A DNA stretch of 64,000 nt from Thinopyrum elongatum. Taxonomy: Eukaryota; Streptophyta; Magnoliopsida; Poales; Poaceae. The stretch spans positions 257,169,757 through 257,233,756 of the forward strand of contig CM022298.1 in NCBI GenBank assembly GCA_011799875.1. Reading direction: 5' to 3'. Both the position numbers and the translations under genes were made by a program. Below, in pieces: positions 1 through 11,942 of this stretch (its first letter is position 1; each line of letters starts with the position of its first letter). A model generated the notes under the pieces. The model was not told the origin of the DNA. It searched no databases and worked only from the letters and a program-made list of their open reading frames with translations.

Positions 1-770
1 AGTAGAATAGCATTTTATTTAGCAAACATGTTGAAGCAAAGCCTAGAGATCCTTCCTCGACTCCCTGCGAGAAAGCGATCCCAAATCTTCAATTAAGTAA
101 CAAGTATCCAGTTCAAGTAGTAGATCGGGATACATAAACTGAGCGTCCTTTACCGTAGGACCGGCTATCGATAGATTATTCATCCATGCAGGGGTGCACT
201 ACTGTTACCCCACACGCTCGATCAACTCTGGCCGGACACAGTTGCTGGGTAATGCCCGGCCTCGGGAGATCAACACGAAGCAACGCCCTACCTAGGCTCA
301 GCAGAGAGGTCAGCACGCTGGACTAACCTATGCACCCAGAGGTCTTGGGCCATCGCCCTGGGCACCCTGCGTGTTGCGTGGCTGGCCGGGGTGCAGGCGC
401 GACACTGAACTCGTCAGTGAAGTATCCAGCCCATTCCCGGCGATCAGCCCGCACGGTGAAACGTGACGCCTGAAGAGCTTTCGGGAGAAACGTACATCGC
501 AGAGGGCCCCATAACTATTATCCCGCGTGGTGGTAGTGCGTATAGGGCACGTCGACCCACTCAGCTCAAACACCCAAATCCAATAGGCTCATTTAGTAAC
601 ATGCGGAGACAATCAGAGTTTCTGAAGCTCCGCCACAATATCACACTCGAGTGCCCTTCCGGCACACCCGACATCATAGATCCCCTGCGGGTACCCTTTA
701 GGGTCGACCCACCTGAAACAAAGGTGAAAGTAACCGTGTGGTCATAACATCAAGGGGAAACCCCGAGGAA

Positions 771-965
771 TCACCCTCGGTGAATTCCACTCGATGAAAT
801 CATCGGGGTGAACGTATGAGGCATCACCCTCGAGGTTCACACTGAGGGGTTGCACGACAGAGTCATATCGGAAGTGGTGAAGGAGGAACCACCCTCGATG
901 ACCACGACCGAACAGCTACACTGCAGAGTATTCATCAGGAGTGCATTACGAGGTATCACCCTCAG
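771..965. repeat. Four spaced TCACCCTCG-like motifs in the LTR tail
   Basis: The nonamer TCACCCTCG or a one-base variant occurs at about 771, 824, 889 and 957, that is at 53-67 bp intervals, with further CGAGGGG-like pieces between. It is too diverged to be a clean tandem repeat. Confidence 0.45.
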
Positions 966-1252
966 CACTCGATAGTAACTATGCAGAGTCGTACAACTAA
1001 GGGGGGGTGAGGTGATGTGTCGGTCTCTGGTCGATGATCACATTGATCGAGTCGTCGATGATCAAGAAGGGGCAACAAGGGTAAGGTGGTGGGGGTCACT
1101 GATGGTTCACTACCAACCTATACTAAACAGTTTAACATAGGCAGGTAAGGTAACAATAAACAGGTTACAAAAGCAGGCTATGCATCAAAATAGGAGCAAA
1201 CATTAACAGTAGCAAAATCTAATGCAAGAAGGAGAAATGGAATGGGCGATAT

Positions 1253-1373
1253 CTGGATGGTCAAGGGGGGGAGGGGGGCTTGCCTGGTTGTTCTGGCAAG
1301 AAAGAGGGGTCATCAACGGGCTGCTCGTTTGTAGCGTAGTCGTATCCAGCTGCAACATCGTCGGTCTCGATGT
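1253..1373 (-). pseudogene. Short exon-like ORF inside the LTR
   Basis: On the minus strand a pyrimidine-rich tract ending CGATAG (acceptor, down to 1374) is followed by about 38 open codons beginning DIETDDVAAGYDYATNEQ, rich in Asp and Tyr and ending in a proline-rich stretch (KPPSPP) just before a stop. The stop follows two runs of seven and six C, so an indel there may have closed a longer frame. A second LTR family in this window carries a similar arrangement after a CGGTAG acceptor (16894 and 28159). Expression and function are unknown; this may be an untranslated leader exon. Confidence 0.4.
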
Positions 1374-2039
1374 CTATCGAGAGAGAAGGAGGGGGAGAGA
1401 AACAATAAATTCACGGCAAAAATGCAAACAATATGCATGACATGCCTAAATGCTATGCCGAGGTGTTCTACTGCCTAACTAAATGAGTTAGTTAATTTAG
1501 GAATTTATCCGGATTTATTTAATCAAAGTTGGGCACTATTCATTTATCGAAATCGGTCTAAAAGTTCCATGTTCATCTAGCTAGGGGCATCTGACAGGAA
1601 TATGGAGGGCGTATTCAGATTCGTATAGAAATTCTGAGCAACTTTCATATATAAATTATTTTCATCGGAGTTACGAATTATTTTATATGATTTTCTAAAG
1701 TTTTAATCATTTTCCGAATTTAATTTTTTATTTAAATTCAAATTATCCAGAATAGTGAATGATGACATCACTATGATATCACCATGATGTCAGCAGGTCA
1801 AACCCGGCTGACCAGGGTCAAACCTGACCTGTGGGTCCAGTCGGACCCACATGTCATTGACAGAGCTAACTAAATAGAATTAGTTTAATCTAATTAACCT
1901 AATTAGCAGGTGGGGCCCAGCAGTCGGTGGCTAATTAGTGATTTAATTAACTAATTATCTAATTATTGTTTTATTTTAATTCGTTTACTGGGCGGGACCC
2001 ACATGTCAGTGAGACAGGGGCGCCCAGTCAGCAGTTGAC

Positions 2040-3000
2040 CCAGTCAACTAGGTCAACTAGGGCCCAGGGGGCCCGCGGTCAGTGACTCAGGGGCGGGGCC
2101 CGCAAGTCCACATCGGCATCGACCGGCGTCTCATCGCCGGCGACCAAAACAACGACGGCGCGATCGAGAGGGGGTCGGGATTTGCATACAGAGCACCGTT
2201 GCGAGCGCGGTCGGGCTCATTCGAACGGGTAGACGACGGCGAAGCGATCTGGGGTGACAGCGGGGGCTGCGGTGGTCGGTAGCGTTGACGGCGAGCGGCG
2301 AGGCGGTCGCCGGAGTTCGGCCGTCGTTGAGATCGGAGCTGGGGTGCGTTTGCGGGGAAACTAAGCAGCTAGTCGAGGCCTACACGGGGCGGCGAACGCA
2401 ACGGTGGCGTGCACGAGACCCTATGGTCGCCGTGGCCACGCCGGCGACGAGGCCAGGCGGCGGAGGGATCGGGCTATGGTGGAGCGGGCGCCAGAGCTTG
2501 AAATCGAGCGTGGGGAATGAGGGGAAAGGGAGAGGGGCTCACTGCCGTTGCTGGGAAGGCCCGGTGAAGCCGGTGGTGGTCGGAGGGCGGCGGGATCCGG
2601 CGATGAAGACGACGGAGCCGGGGAGGAAGATGTGGTCGCCGCGGTTGCTGCAGGGGCTCCGAGCTCCAACCCGAGGCAGCAGGCGGCGTAGCGGATGGCG
2701 GCGAGCCTCGAAGACACGTCGGGGAGGCAAACGGAGTGCGGTGGCCGCGAGGTTCAACAGAGGCTGATCATGGCGGCGTCGGGCGAGGTGGGAGAGAGTG
2801 AGGGAGGAAGGGGGAGGCGCTAGGGTTCGTCCGCGAGGTCGAGGGGGGGCTCCTTGTTGGCGTCCGCGGCGTGCGGCATGCATTGTCGAGCATAGGCGAG
2901 GGAGGGCCGGGTGCACGCGCGCGTGCGCGTTCGACAATGAGGGGGGGGGGGGTTGAGCAGTAGGAAGGGGACGACGCGGGAGTGGGCTGGGCCGGCACTG
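2040..3000. other. GC-rich part of the LTR, no supported gene
   Basis: This GC-rich, CpG-rich stretch gives long open frames on both strands, but they have low-complexity composition (Arg/Gly-rich on plus, Pro/Ser-rich on minus) and no recognisable domain. Similar GC-rich blocks occur in the LTRs at 14837 and 61123. It includes a run of about 13 G near 2940. I see no gene. Confidence 0.6.
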
Positions 3001-3497
3001 TAGCAAGCAGGCCCGAGTGCACACTAGCTTTTAGGCCTTTTTCTATTTTCTCTTTTCTGTTTCTTTTCTTTTTCCTGTTTTCTGTTTTTGCAAAATTGTG
3101 TGGCCTCATAATTAGTTTTGTAAAATATGTGAACTAGTCACAAAACTCCAGTGCAACATCTACTAATGCCATAAAATGGTTTTGAGTTCATATCATTTCA
3201 TTTGCAATTTTATAAAACTAAATGGGATTAAATATTGCAGTTTTGGCACTGTTAGAGTCACTTAATTAATTTATTAAATGTTGGTTACAATTTTAGCATT
3301 GTCTCTAGAATTTTTGTCACCCAATGAACATTTTAGTTTCTGTGTTTGAGCAACTTTTATTTTCCACTTAATTTAATTTGAAATTTGAGTTAGGAGTTGA
3401 AATGCAATATGATGCAAATGATGATTAGGCATTGTTAATCATGCTGACTTGTCATTATCAAAAGTGATTACTGTGGCTAATGACATGGGGTGTTACA

Positions 3498-6068
3498 TGA
3501 GATGCCCATCAATTGATGTCAATGCGAGGAGTAGGGATTGCCATGCAACGGATGCACTAGAGCTATAAGTGTATGAAAGCTCAAACTGAAACTAAGTGGG
3601 TGTGCATCCAACTTGCTTGCTCATGAAGACCTCGGGCATTTGAGGAAGCCCATCATCGGAATATACAAGCCAAGTTCTATAATGAAAATTCCCACTAGTA
3701 TATGAAAGTGATAACTCAAGAGACTCTCTATATGAAGAACATGGTGCTACTCTGAAGCACAAGTGTAGTAAAAGGATAGTAGCATTGCCCCTTCTCTCTT
3801 TTTCTCTCATTTTTTTCTTTCTTTCTTTTCTCTCTCTCTTTTTTGGGCTCTCCTTTTTTTTGCCTTTTTTAATTTTTTAAAATTTTCATCCGTAGTCTCA
3901 TCCCAACTTGTGGGGGAATCATAGTCTCCATCATACTTTCTTCACTGGGACAATGCTCTAATAATGATGATCATCACACTTTTATTTACTTACAACTCAA
4001 TATTACAACTCGATACTAGAACAAAGATATGACTTTATATGAATGCCTCCGGTGGTGTACCGGAATGTGCAAAGATCTAGCGTAGCAATGACATCAAAAA
4101 ACGGACAAGCCATGAAAACATCATGCTAGCTATCTTACGATCATGCAAAGCAATATGACAATGAATGCTCAAGTCATGTATATGATGATGATGGAAGTTG
4201 CATGGCAATATATCTTGGAATGGCTATGGAAATCCCATGATAGGTAGGTATGGTGGCTGTTTTGAGGAAGATATAAGGAGGCCTATGTGTGACAGAGCAT
4301 ATCATATCACGGGGTTTGGATGCACCGGCGAAGTTTGCACCGACTCTCGAGGTGAGAAAGGGCAATGCACGGCACCGAAGAGGCTAGCAATGATGGAAGG
4401 GCGAGAGTGCGTATAATCCATGGACTCAACATTAGTCATAAAGAACTCACATACTTAATGCAAAAAATTATTATCTATCAAAACAATGTACTACACGCAT
4501 GCTCCTAGGGGGATAGATCGGTAGGAAAAGACCATCGCTCGTCCCCGACCGCCACTCATAACGAAGACAATCAAAAACAAATCGTGCTTCGACTTTGTTA
4601 CATGACGGTTCACCATACGTGCATGCTACGGGAACCAGAAACTTTAACACAAGTATTCTTACCAATCCACAATTACTCACTAGCATGACTCTAATATCAC
4701 CATCTTTATATCGCAAAACTATTGCAAGGAATCAAACATATCATATTCAGTGATCTACAAGTTCTATGTAGGATTTTATGACTAACCATGTGAATGACCG
4801 ATTCCTGTCAACTCTCTAAATAGATATAAGTGAAGCACGAGAGTTTAATTCTTTCTACAAAAGATATGCCCACGCTCTAACAAATATAAGTGAAGTAAAA
4901 GAGCATTCTACAAATGGCGGTTTTTTATGTTTAGAGAAACAGGCAATCCAAACTTCAAATGATATAAGTGAAGCACATGAAGCATTCTATAAAGCCATAC
5001 TCAAAAGATATAAGTGAAGTGCAAAGAACATTCTATAAATCAACCAAGGACTATCTCATACCAGCATGGTGCATTATTAAAAGAAAAATAAAAAGCACAC
5101 GACGCGCCAAGATTTACGCATATCATGTGACGAATAAAAATATAGTTCCAAGTAAAATTACCTATGATCGTTAGAAGAAAGAGGGGATGCCTTCCGTGGC
5201 ATCCCCAAGCTTAGTTGCTTGGGAGTCCTTGAATATTACCTTGGGGTGCCTCGGGCATCCCCAAGCTTAGGCTCTTGCCACTCCTTATTCCTTCATCCAT
5301 CATGATCTCACCCAAAACTTGAAAACTTCAATCACACAAAACTTAACAAAACCCTCGTGAGATCCGTTAGTATAATAAAACAAATCACCACTTTAAGTAC
5401 TATTGCAAACCCATTCATGTTTTGTTTTTGCATTGTAGATACTGTATTATAACTTCTCCATGGCTTATACCACCGATAAAATCGATAGTTTCATCAAAAC
5501 TAGCAAAACAATGCATTAAAAACAGAATCTATCTTAAACAGGACAGTCTGTAGCAATCTGAACATCTACCATACTTCTGTAACTCCAAAAATTCTGAAAA
5601 ATTAGGACAAAATAAACAATTTGCATAGAAGTACTGTGTAAACATTTAAGAAACTTTTGACATTCCAGTAAAAAAGGTAAATTCACGCGCTACAGCCAAA
5701 GTTTCCGTTTTTCCACTGCACATACCAAACAAGCAATCTAATCATCCTAAAGGCAAATCTTGGCACATTATTTTTATAATACAATGGATTTGTACAAGGG
5801 GATAATTTTTTTGTTGAAAAGTTTCTGTAATTAAGATTCACAAAGTTTCCATGGGCATGAACAAAGTTCAAGGAATGCTCCCACTTTAACAATGCTCGTC
5901 TCTCTCACTTTCACTTTTCCTTTTGAAAAAGTTTTAGGTTCCCCATTTTATTTTTTTTGTTTTTAAACTTTATAAAAGCACTCAATAGAAATAAATGACT
6001 CTCTAAAAATTCTGGGTTGTCTCCCTGGCAGCACTTTCTTTAAAGCCATTAAGCTAGGCATATAGTGC
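3498..6068 (-). other. Noncoding 3' internal region of the Fatima-like element
   Basis: AT-rich sequence with no supported gene. It contains poly-pyrimidine tracts (3790-3880), spaced repeats of ATATAAGTGAAG (about 4825-5020), the motif TAGGTAGGTATGGTGG at 4241 that recurs at 43682 and 45164, and two copies of GGCATCCCCAAGCTTAG about 50 bp apart (5200-5265). On the minus strand the latter are AAGCTTGGGGATG polypurine tracts. Confidence 0.55.
5200..5270 (-). promoter_or_regulatory. Duplicated polypurine (PPT-like) motif
   Basis: CTAAGCTTGGGGATGCC on the minus strand occurs twice about 50 bp apart. Polypurine runs of this kind prime plus-strand DNA synthesis in LTR elements. Here they sit more than 1.7 kb inside the visible end of the element, so they may be central PPT-like copies or simply conserved noncoding sequence. 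Confidence 0.35.
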
Positions 6069-7154
6069 TCAAATAATGGATCCACCCGGATCCCAAGGTA
6101 TATCAAAGCCAATTTTAATTAACAATGATTTGTTATTTAGTATTGAGCACAAAGTGATATATATCATGCAACAACAAAGTCTGACTCTCTTCCTATGCAT
6201 CAGCATGTCATAAAAGAACAATTCATGCACACATAGTAAAGGCCGATACATAGCATAAACAATTTCTTGCAATTTTATCGTATTGGAAACATAGAGAGGC
6301 GGAGATGTAGTTCCTCTCTCATAATAATCGCAAGTAGGAGCAGCAAGCACATGCATATTATATTTATCAAAATCATCATGTGTAATAGTAGAAGGCAACC
6401 CATCTACAAACTTCTCTGATATAGTGTAGTTGGGAGAATTCAAAAAGATAATAGGACTATCATGTGTGGGTGTAATAGCAACAATTTCATTCTTAACATA
6501 AGGAACTATAGCAAGTTCATCTCCATAAGCATAATTCATATTGGCATCATGGCCACAAGCATAGGAAGCATCAAGTTCATCAAAAAGGGATATTTCAAAC
6601 GAATCCAAGGGATCATAGCAATCAACATAGCATTCATCCTTCCGTAAGCATGAAGGGAAATTAAACAATGTATGAGTTGAAGAGTTACTCTCATTAGAAG
6701 GTGGGCACGGGTAGCTAATCCGCTCTTCCTCCTTTTGTTCTTCGCTCTCCTCATCTTTTTCATCTAATGAGCTCACAATGTCATCAATTTCTTCTTCCAT
6801 AGTTTCCTGCAAAATATTAGTCTCCTCTTGGACAGCGGAGGAGTCCTCAATATATGGTTTAACGTAAGCATTAGAAGCATAATTCTCATAGCAATATTTA
6901 AGTATGGCAAAAAATTTAGATTTGTAAAGAGTAGGATCATACTTTTCAATCAAAGAAGCAATTTCATAAGCACCCTTAAAAGCAACAAATTCTTTAATTT
7001 GTTCAACATCATAGTAATTATAAACACACTTGGCATAAGAAGATAAGATTCTATTATCGCTAAACTCACATTGGTAGGGAAGGTGTTTCTTAGGGTCTTC
7101 AGAACAACAAGTAAAATCATATAATTCACATAAATTCCAAGCATAGCATTGCAT
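6069..7154 (-). CDS. Uncharacterised 361-aa retrotransposon ORF
   Basis: This is an uninterrupted ORF from ATG at 7154 (MQCYAWNLCELYDF) to a stop at 6069, in the sense orientation of the surrounding element and downstream of its 5' LTR, where gag normally lies. The N-terminal 110 residues are rich in Cys, Tyr and aromatic residues (CCSEDPKKH, YNYYD, YCYENY). Residues 115-160 are a strongly acidic Glu/Asp segment (EEQKEEE). The C-terminal half is mixed and ends in a Cys/Leu-rich stretch. I see no zinc knuckle, DSG protease motif, RT YxDD or DDE motif. I recall similar uncharacterised proteins from Triticeae repeats but cannot verify it. It may replace Gag in a non-autonomous element. It is open while neighbouring TE ORFs carry stops, which is the main reason to call it a CDS. 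Confidence 0.5.
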   Translation of the reverse strand: MQCYAWNLCELYDFTCCSEDPKKHLPYQCEFSDNRILSSYAKCVYNYYDVEQIKEFVAFKGAYEIASLIEKYDPTLYKSKFFAILKYCYENYASNAYVKPYIEDSSAVQEETNILQETMEEEIDDIVSSLDEKDEESEEQKEEERISYPCPPSNESNSSTHTLFNFPSCLRKDECYVDCYDPLDSFEISLFDELDASYACGHDANMNYAYGDELAIVPYVKNEIVAITPTHDSPIIFLNSPNYTISEKFVDGLPSTITHDDFDKYNMHVLAAPTCDYYERGTTSPPLYVSNTIKLQEIVYAMYRPLLCVHELFFYDMLMHRKRVRLCCCMIYITLCSILNNKSLLIKIGFDIPWDPGGSII

Positions 7155-7259
7155 AGTATTAATTTAATGCAGTAATAGTTTCCCTTTTTGAGATAAGCGG
7201 TGTCACACAAAATAGGCATGCTCATCTAATGATTTTCCCTCAACTAAGCTAGTTGGGTT

Positions 7260-8752
7260 TTCAGCACGAGCACATAGGGATCAAAGATGATCCAAGTAAA
7301 AAGCTTCAGGAGTATGATAGATTTTGGGTGGTTCTTCAACCATTGGTTCTACACACACTTTACGTTCGCTTTACCTAGAACAAGTATGAAACTAGAAGTA
7401 CTTTGTAGGTGTAAAGAGATAGGTTTGCAAGATAATAAAGAGCATGAAAATAAAAGATAGGGGATGTTTAGATAAAGAAATAACTAAGTTAGTTTTAGTA
7501 GAGAGCTTTTTGTCACAAGAAAGTTATTTGTCCTTAGAAAATCGATAACTAGACCGGTAATCATTATTGCAATTTTATATGAGGGAGAGGCATAAGCTAA
7601 CATACTTTCTCTACTTGGATCATATGCACTTATGATTGGAACTCTAGCAAACATCCGTAACTACTAAAGATCATTAAGGTAAAACCTAACCATAGCATTA
7701 AAGTATCAAGTCCTCTTTATTCCCATACGCAAACAACCTACTTACTCGGGTCTGTGCTTCTGTCACTCACGCCACCCACCATAAGCGAATCATGAACATA
7801 TTGCAAACCCTACACTGGGGATCCCTCACGCTTGCGCGACACAGAGAGCACCATAGGACAGCACTAATAATAAAACATTCAACTCAAACCAATCACGATC
7901 ATCAATCAACCCATAGGACAAAACGGATCTACTCAAACATCATAGGATAGCCATACATCATTGGGAAATAATATATAGCGTTGAGCACCATGTTTAAGTA
8001 GAGATTACAGCGGGGAGAACAGGTGTTACACCGCTGCATAGAGGGGGAAAGAATTGGTGATGACAGCGGCAAATTTGTTGGTGTAGATCGCCGTCACGAT
8101 GATGGCCCTGGCGGCATTCCGGCGCCATTGGGAGTGAGGGGGAGAGAGCCCCCCTCCTTCTTCTTCTTCCTTGACCTCCCCCCTAGATGGGAGGAGGGTT
8201 TCCCCTCTGGTCCTTGGCCTCCATGGCGCCGGAGGGGCGGGAGCCCCTCCAAGATTGGATCTCTCTCTTTGTTTCCTTCTGTTTCTGCGCTCCCAAATTC
8301 TAGCCTTTCACCGTTTCTTAAATTCCCGGAGACACGTAACTCCGATTGGGCTGAAATTTTAACATGATTTTTATCTGGATATTAGCTTTCTTTCGGACGA
8401 AGAAGGGTACCAACCGCCTTACGCGGTGGCCACAAAGGCCCAGGGCGCGCCCTACCCCCTGGGGCGCGCCCCCCTGCCTTGCCGCCGCCTCGGGCATCGT
8501 CTCGTGTTGATTCCACTTCCCTAAATTCACATGTATTCCAAAAAAATCTCCGTAAGTTTTTATCGCGTTTGGACTCCGTTTGATATAGATTTTCTGCGAA
8601 ACAAAAAACATGCAACAAACAGGAACTGACACTGGGCACTAGATCAATATGTTAGTCCAAAAAATAGTATAAAAAGTTGCCAAAAGTATGTGAAAGTTGT
8701 AGAATATTGGCATGAAACAATAAAAAATTATAGATACGACGGAGACATATTA
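7260..8752 (-). repeat. 5' LTR of the Fatima-like element (inner edge approximate)
   Basis: The outer edge at 8752 is supported by the LTR-start sequence on the minus strand (variant of TGATACGTCTCCGTCGTATC). The inner edge is a guess: I found no clear TG...CA terminus with an adjacent primer site, so the start is given only to about 60 bp. The stretch 8400-8500 holds the repeated ggcgcgccc blocks typical of these LTRs. No gene is present. Confidence 0.45.
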
Positions 8753-8757
8753 GTAGT

Positions 8758-9300
8758 TGAACCCATTCCTCTACATGACCTGTCTTTGGTGTAGGAACGG
8801 AGTATGTCTACCAGAGGGGGGTGAATGGGAGTTTTAAAATTTCTTCGGAAATATCAAAACTCTCGGAACCCAGCCGTAGAGCGAATGAAAACAGCATACA
8901 ATGAGAGAATACAAACTACCGAATGGAAACAAAAGGCATGCATCGAGACAAATCACATGATGGAAATAGTTCGAACGAAAGGAAGGGAAACAGAGGTAAC
9001 CAGTGATGCTCGATGGCGACAAAGAATTTGGTAGACCAGTTCGTCCTTCTACATAAGGACTACGTCTGGTTGGAGGGGTTATGACTTAACACGGAAGATA
9101 AACTCTCTTCGCCCTATTCTCCTCGACAATTGGTTCATTAACCAATGTTGATCACTCATGGTAGATAGTTGAGGCGATCTCCAAACCTTTACAGAATTCT
9201 TCTTCGAGAACCACAATTAGTCTTGGTCTCTGAACAAATTGACACCTAACCGTCTAGAGAGTTTGCAGCTCTCAAGAGTAATAGGTGGAGCGTACTGGAC
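8758..9300 (-). mobile_element. Copia-like LTR fragment (low confidence)
   Basis: The sequence from 8790 (tgtaggaacggagtatgtc, then accagaggggggtgaat), read on the minus strand, resembles the 3' end of SIRE/Maximus-type Copia LTRs (CACCCCCCTCTGGT followed by CTCCG..CCTACA). No primer site follows on the minus strand (8758-8789), so it is either a 3' LTR or a fragment. It ends somewhere before the truncated Reina-like pol at about 9300. No ORF is credible here. Confidence 0.35.
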
Positions 9301-10616
9301 TTAGCCGCTGAGCCCCAGAAATCCTCTGACTTCCTTAACATTCTTGGAACTGGCAACTTTTGGACTGTTTGAATCTTACTAGGATCAGTAGCTACACCAG
9401 CAGCACTAATAACATGTCCCAGATAGGCAACTTGCTCTTGTGCAAAAGCACACTTGGACAACTTAACATGCCATTTATCAGTCTGCAGAATGGAAAACAC
9501 CTGCCTGACATGGAGTATGTTCTCTTTATAAGTCTTACTGAAGACCAGTATATCATCAAAGAATACTAGAGTATTTTTTTCTGTTTATTGGAAATAAGGA
9601 AGTGTTCATTGCTCCTTGGAAAGTATTGGGTCCACCTATGAGACCCATGGCAAGCACTGTAAATTCAAAGTGACCATGATGTGTTTGGAAAGGTGTTTTA
9701 AATTCTTCTCCAGGAGCTAGTTGGATCTGATGGTAACCAACTCTGAGATCCAATTTAGTGAACCATGCTGCTCCAGCTAATTCATCAAGCAGTTCATCAA
9801 TTACAGGTATGGATATTTTCCTTTGATTGTAATAGCATTCAACATCCTATAATCAATGACCAACCTCCATTCACCCCCTTTCTTTTTCACCAACAGGACT
9901 GGTGAAGAAAATGGGCTTGTACTTGGTTTGATTAATCTAGCCTTGAGCATCTCTTCGATCTGATTTTCCAGTTCATCTTTCAAATGGGGCACAATTCTGT
10001 AGGGTCTCACAGAAACTGGTCTAGCTCCTGGCATCAGTGGAATTGTGTTATCACAAGCTCTTCTAGGAGGAAGGCCTGCAGGTTTTTCAAACACTGTGGA
10101 AAATTCCTCTATAAGCTCTTGTATCTCAGGGGAAATAGGTAACTGTTCTTCTAACTGCACAACAGATATAGACACACAAGTATATGCAAAATCTTCAGGT
10201 ACTGCGCTTTGTAGTGTCACCAGCACACCCTTGTGATGAAATGACAACCATTTCTGAGCCCAATCAACATACATGGGACTGTGGTGAGCTAGCCAATCCA
10301 GACCTAAAACACCATCATAGTTCTGGAAATGAAGGATTCTGAAATCAGAATGAAATTCATGTCCATCACAGTGCCACTGACAGTTTAGCAGTTTGCTCTT
10401 AGACTGTATAGTAGTTCCACCAGCAACTAAGACTGATATTGGTGTAGTTGCTGTTACACCTGATAACTCACTGTACTGATGATCTAAGAAGGAATGTGTA
10501 CTACCAGAGTCCACTAGGAAATGCATCACATGGCCTTGCAAGGAGATTTCCAATTGTAGAACTGGTGATTCAGGTTCTTTGCCTACTGCAGCAGCAGACA
10601 GCCTCATGGAGTGCAC
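9246..10616 (-). pseudogene. Protease and reverse transcriptase remnant, Reina-like
   Basis: Two frames are involved. From 10616 to 9801 a 271-codon frame contains an aspartic protease with [10 protein letters not shown] near residue 36 and GVLGLDWL near residue 96, then the RT N-terminus ([25 protein letters not shown]). A frame change near 9800 leads to the RT core (LDLRVGYHQIQLAPGEEF, GHFEFTVLAMGL), and a further change near 9580 leads to the catalytic FFDDILVFSKT and to YLGHVIS. The frame is lost after LGLSG near 9305. Protease and RT would process Gag-Pol and copy the RNA genome. RNase H and integrase are missing, so this copy cannot be functional. Confidence 0.8.
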
Positions 10617-10661
10617 TGAGGAAGGAGATTCAGTATCCGAAATTTTAGAATCTTCAAATGA

Positions 10662-11858
10662 CTATGACTGTAGCTGCTCAATCAATTCTTGCACAAAATG
10701 GAGTTGCACAGTGGACTTGCATACATGATCCCTAGCCCATTTTTCACCACAGATGAAACAAAGGCCCTTAGACTTTCTGTAATTGGGTAGTGCTGCCCAT
10801 TTGTCATCAGTACTGGTTGTGGAGACTGCATTAGAAGACCTCTGCTCATCAGCAGATGGAGTCCTGCTAACTAATGGAGCTGATGACTTCCTTTGGGAAA
10901 AACTGTTCATAGGAGTATTACCTTCTCCCAGCTCCTCATGCAAGAGAGCTAACTCATAAGCTGCATCAAGGTCCTTCGGCTTTTGCAAGGCCACTGCAAT
11001 TCTGACACCCAGTTTCAAGCCATCAAGGAAACGAGTAGTGTAATGCAGCGAATTAGGTGCATCCTCATAAGCAGTAAGTTGGTCATACAGTTCAGAGAAT
11101 CTATCGACATAATCTTCCACAGTAGTGACTTGTGCAATACAGAATAATTTGCGGAGCAGAGTTTGATGTTAATTTCGACCAAACCTGCTCTGTAACACAA
11201 CACAGAATTCAGACCAGGAAGAATTGGGCATGCGCCGCTGCACTGATTCGAGCCACTGAGCCACTGTTCCCTCAAAGTGTGCCGATGCCATAGAAATCCA
11301 GCGGTGATTCGGAGTATTCCACAGTCGAAATTGATCTTCACAGTGATTCTGCCACAAACTTGGATTGGTGCCATCAAACTTCGGTAACTCCATATGCAGA
11401 TAATAGGACGAATGCTCAGCAGTATCCAGAACAGAGGAATCATGGTGAAAAAAAATTCTGGGGGAGGGATTGGATTCGCGCGCAACTCTGGCCGGGGGAG
11501 GAACATAGATATTATGCGATTTTCCCCTGTGCTCGTTGTCGAAGCTCATGGCGTCGGTGGTGACGCCACCAAGACCCTGCTGCGATGGCGAACCCCCGCC
11601 TCCCTTAGGACTTGGTTCTGGGGACTCCTTGCTTAGATCCGCCTTGAGTTGCTCCAGATCTAGCGCCAGCTCCTCTCGGATGCCGTCAGTCCGCGACGAC
11701 ATGAGGTTGTCGAGCGTGGTGTTGTTCTCCCTAATGAGCTTGCTCATGGACGAGAGTAATGACTCACCATGCTCCTTAAGCCTCTAATCCATGTTGTTGG
11801 CGAGCTCGTGGCGCAGGAGGTTGTAAACGGCACGGCCATCAGTGCTGAGATTCTCCAT
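10662..11858 (-). pseudogene. gag pseudogene, Reina-like
   Basis: The likely start is ATG at 11858 (MENLSTDGRAVYNLLRHEL), in frame with the downstream capsid region. Three in-frame stops are seen: after NNMD near 11786, after FGRN at 11169 and after LQS at 10662; the frame then runs on into protease. Each could arise from a glutamine codon by one C-to-T change. The capsid-like segment (LPKFDGTNPSLWQNHCEDQF, EGTVAQWLESV, RFLDGLKLGVR) is followed by a zinc-knuckle-like CFICGEKWARDHVC near 10735. Gag would form the particle. Being in one frame with protease suggests a single Gag-Pol polyprotein. Confidence 0.8.
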
Positions 11859-11925
11859 GACTTGCCGACGCCGGTGGTCGCTGAACCTGGTGCGATGGTG
11901 GTGCGACGGAATCTCCAGGACGGAA

Positions 11926-11939
11926 GCTCTGAATACCAA
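11926..11939 (-). promoter_or_regulatory. Primer binding site, Reina-like element
   Basis: On the minus strand, 3 nt after the LTR, TTGGTATTCAGAGC matches the initiator-tRNA-Met primer site TGGTATCAGAGC with one extra T. This confirms that the LTR at 11943-12311 is the 5' LTR. Confidence 0.7.
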
Positions 11940-11942
11940 CTA

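Larger units (their letters stand above)
1..3497 (-). mobile_element. Partial long LTR of a minus-strand Gypsy element
   Basis: Read on the minus strand the sequence begins TGTAACACCCC at 3497, a usual start for long Gypsy LTRs, and runs off the left edge. No protein-coding pol is visible. It has the layout of long grass Gypsy LTRs: AT-rich stretch (3050-3490), GC-rich stretch (2040-3000), a module with repeated tgacatgtgggtcc/ttgacc/tgatgtca motifs (1740-2080), an intron-like stretch ending in a CGATAG acceptor at 1374, and a tail (1-1000). The next five bases, tgaga (3498-3502), are the presumed target duplication; the partner copy lies outside. It abuts the internal region of the next element, so it probably inserted into it. 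Whether it is a solo LTR or part of a full element cannot be seen. The family is not named. Confidence 0.7.
3498..8752 (-). mobile_element. Gypsy-type element (Fatima-like), minus strand, 3' end missing
   Basis: Orientation is set by the LTR on the right (its minus-strand start, a variant of TGATACGTCTCCGTCG, is at 8752), the minus-strand ORF at 6069-7154, and AAGCTTGGGGATG polypurine motifs near the left end (about 5205 and 5258). The right flank gtagt (8753-8757) is the presumed target duplication. The 3' LTR is not present; the internal region ends at the LTR of the neighbouring element at 3497, so the rest probably lies left of the window. No gag, protease, RT or integrase motif was found, so the copy looks non-autonomous. 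The name Fatima-like rests on recall of LTR ends and is uncertain. Confidence 0.6.

Noticed and set aside
463..747. 94-codon plus-strand ORF
   Set aside because: Within the LTR tail, antisense to the element, no motif.
2082..3109. Overlapping ORFs at 2082-3109
   Set aside because: GC-rich LTR sequence with low-complexity translation and no motif.
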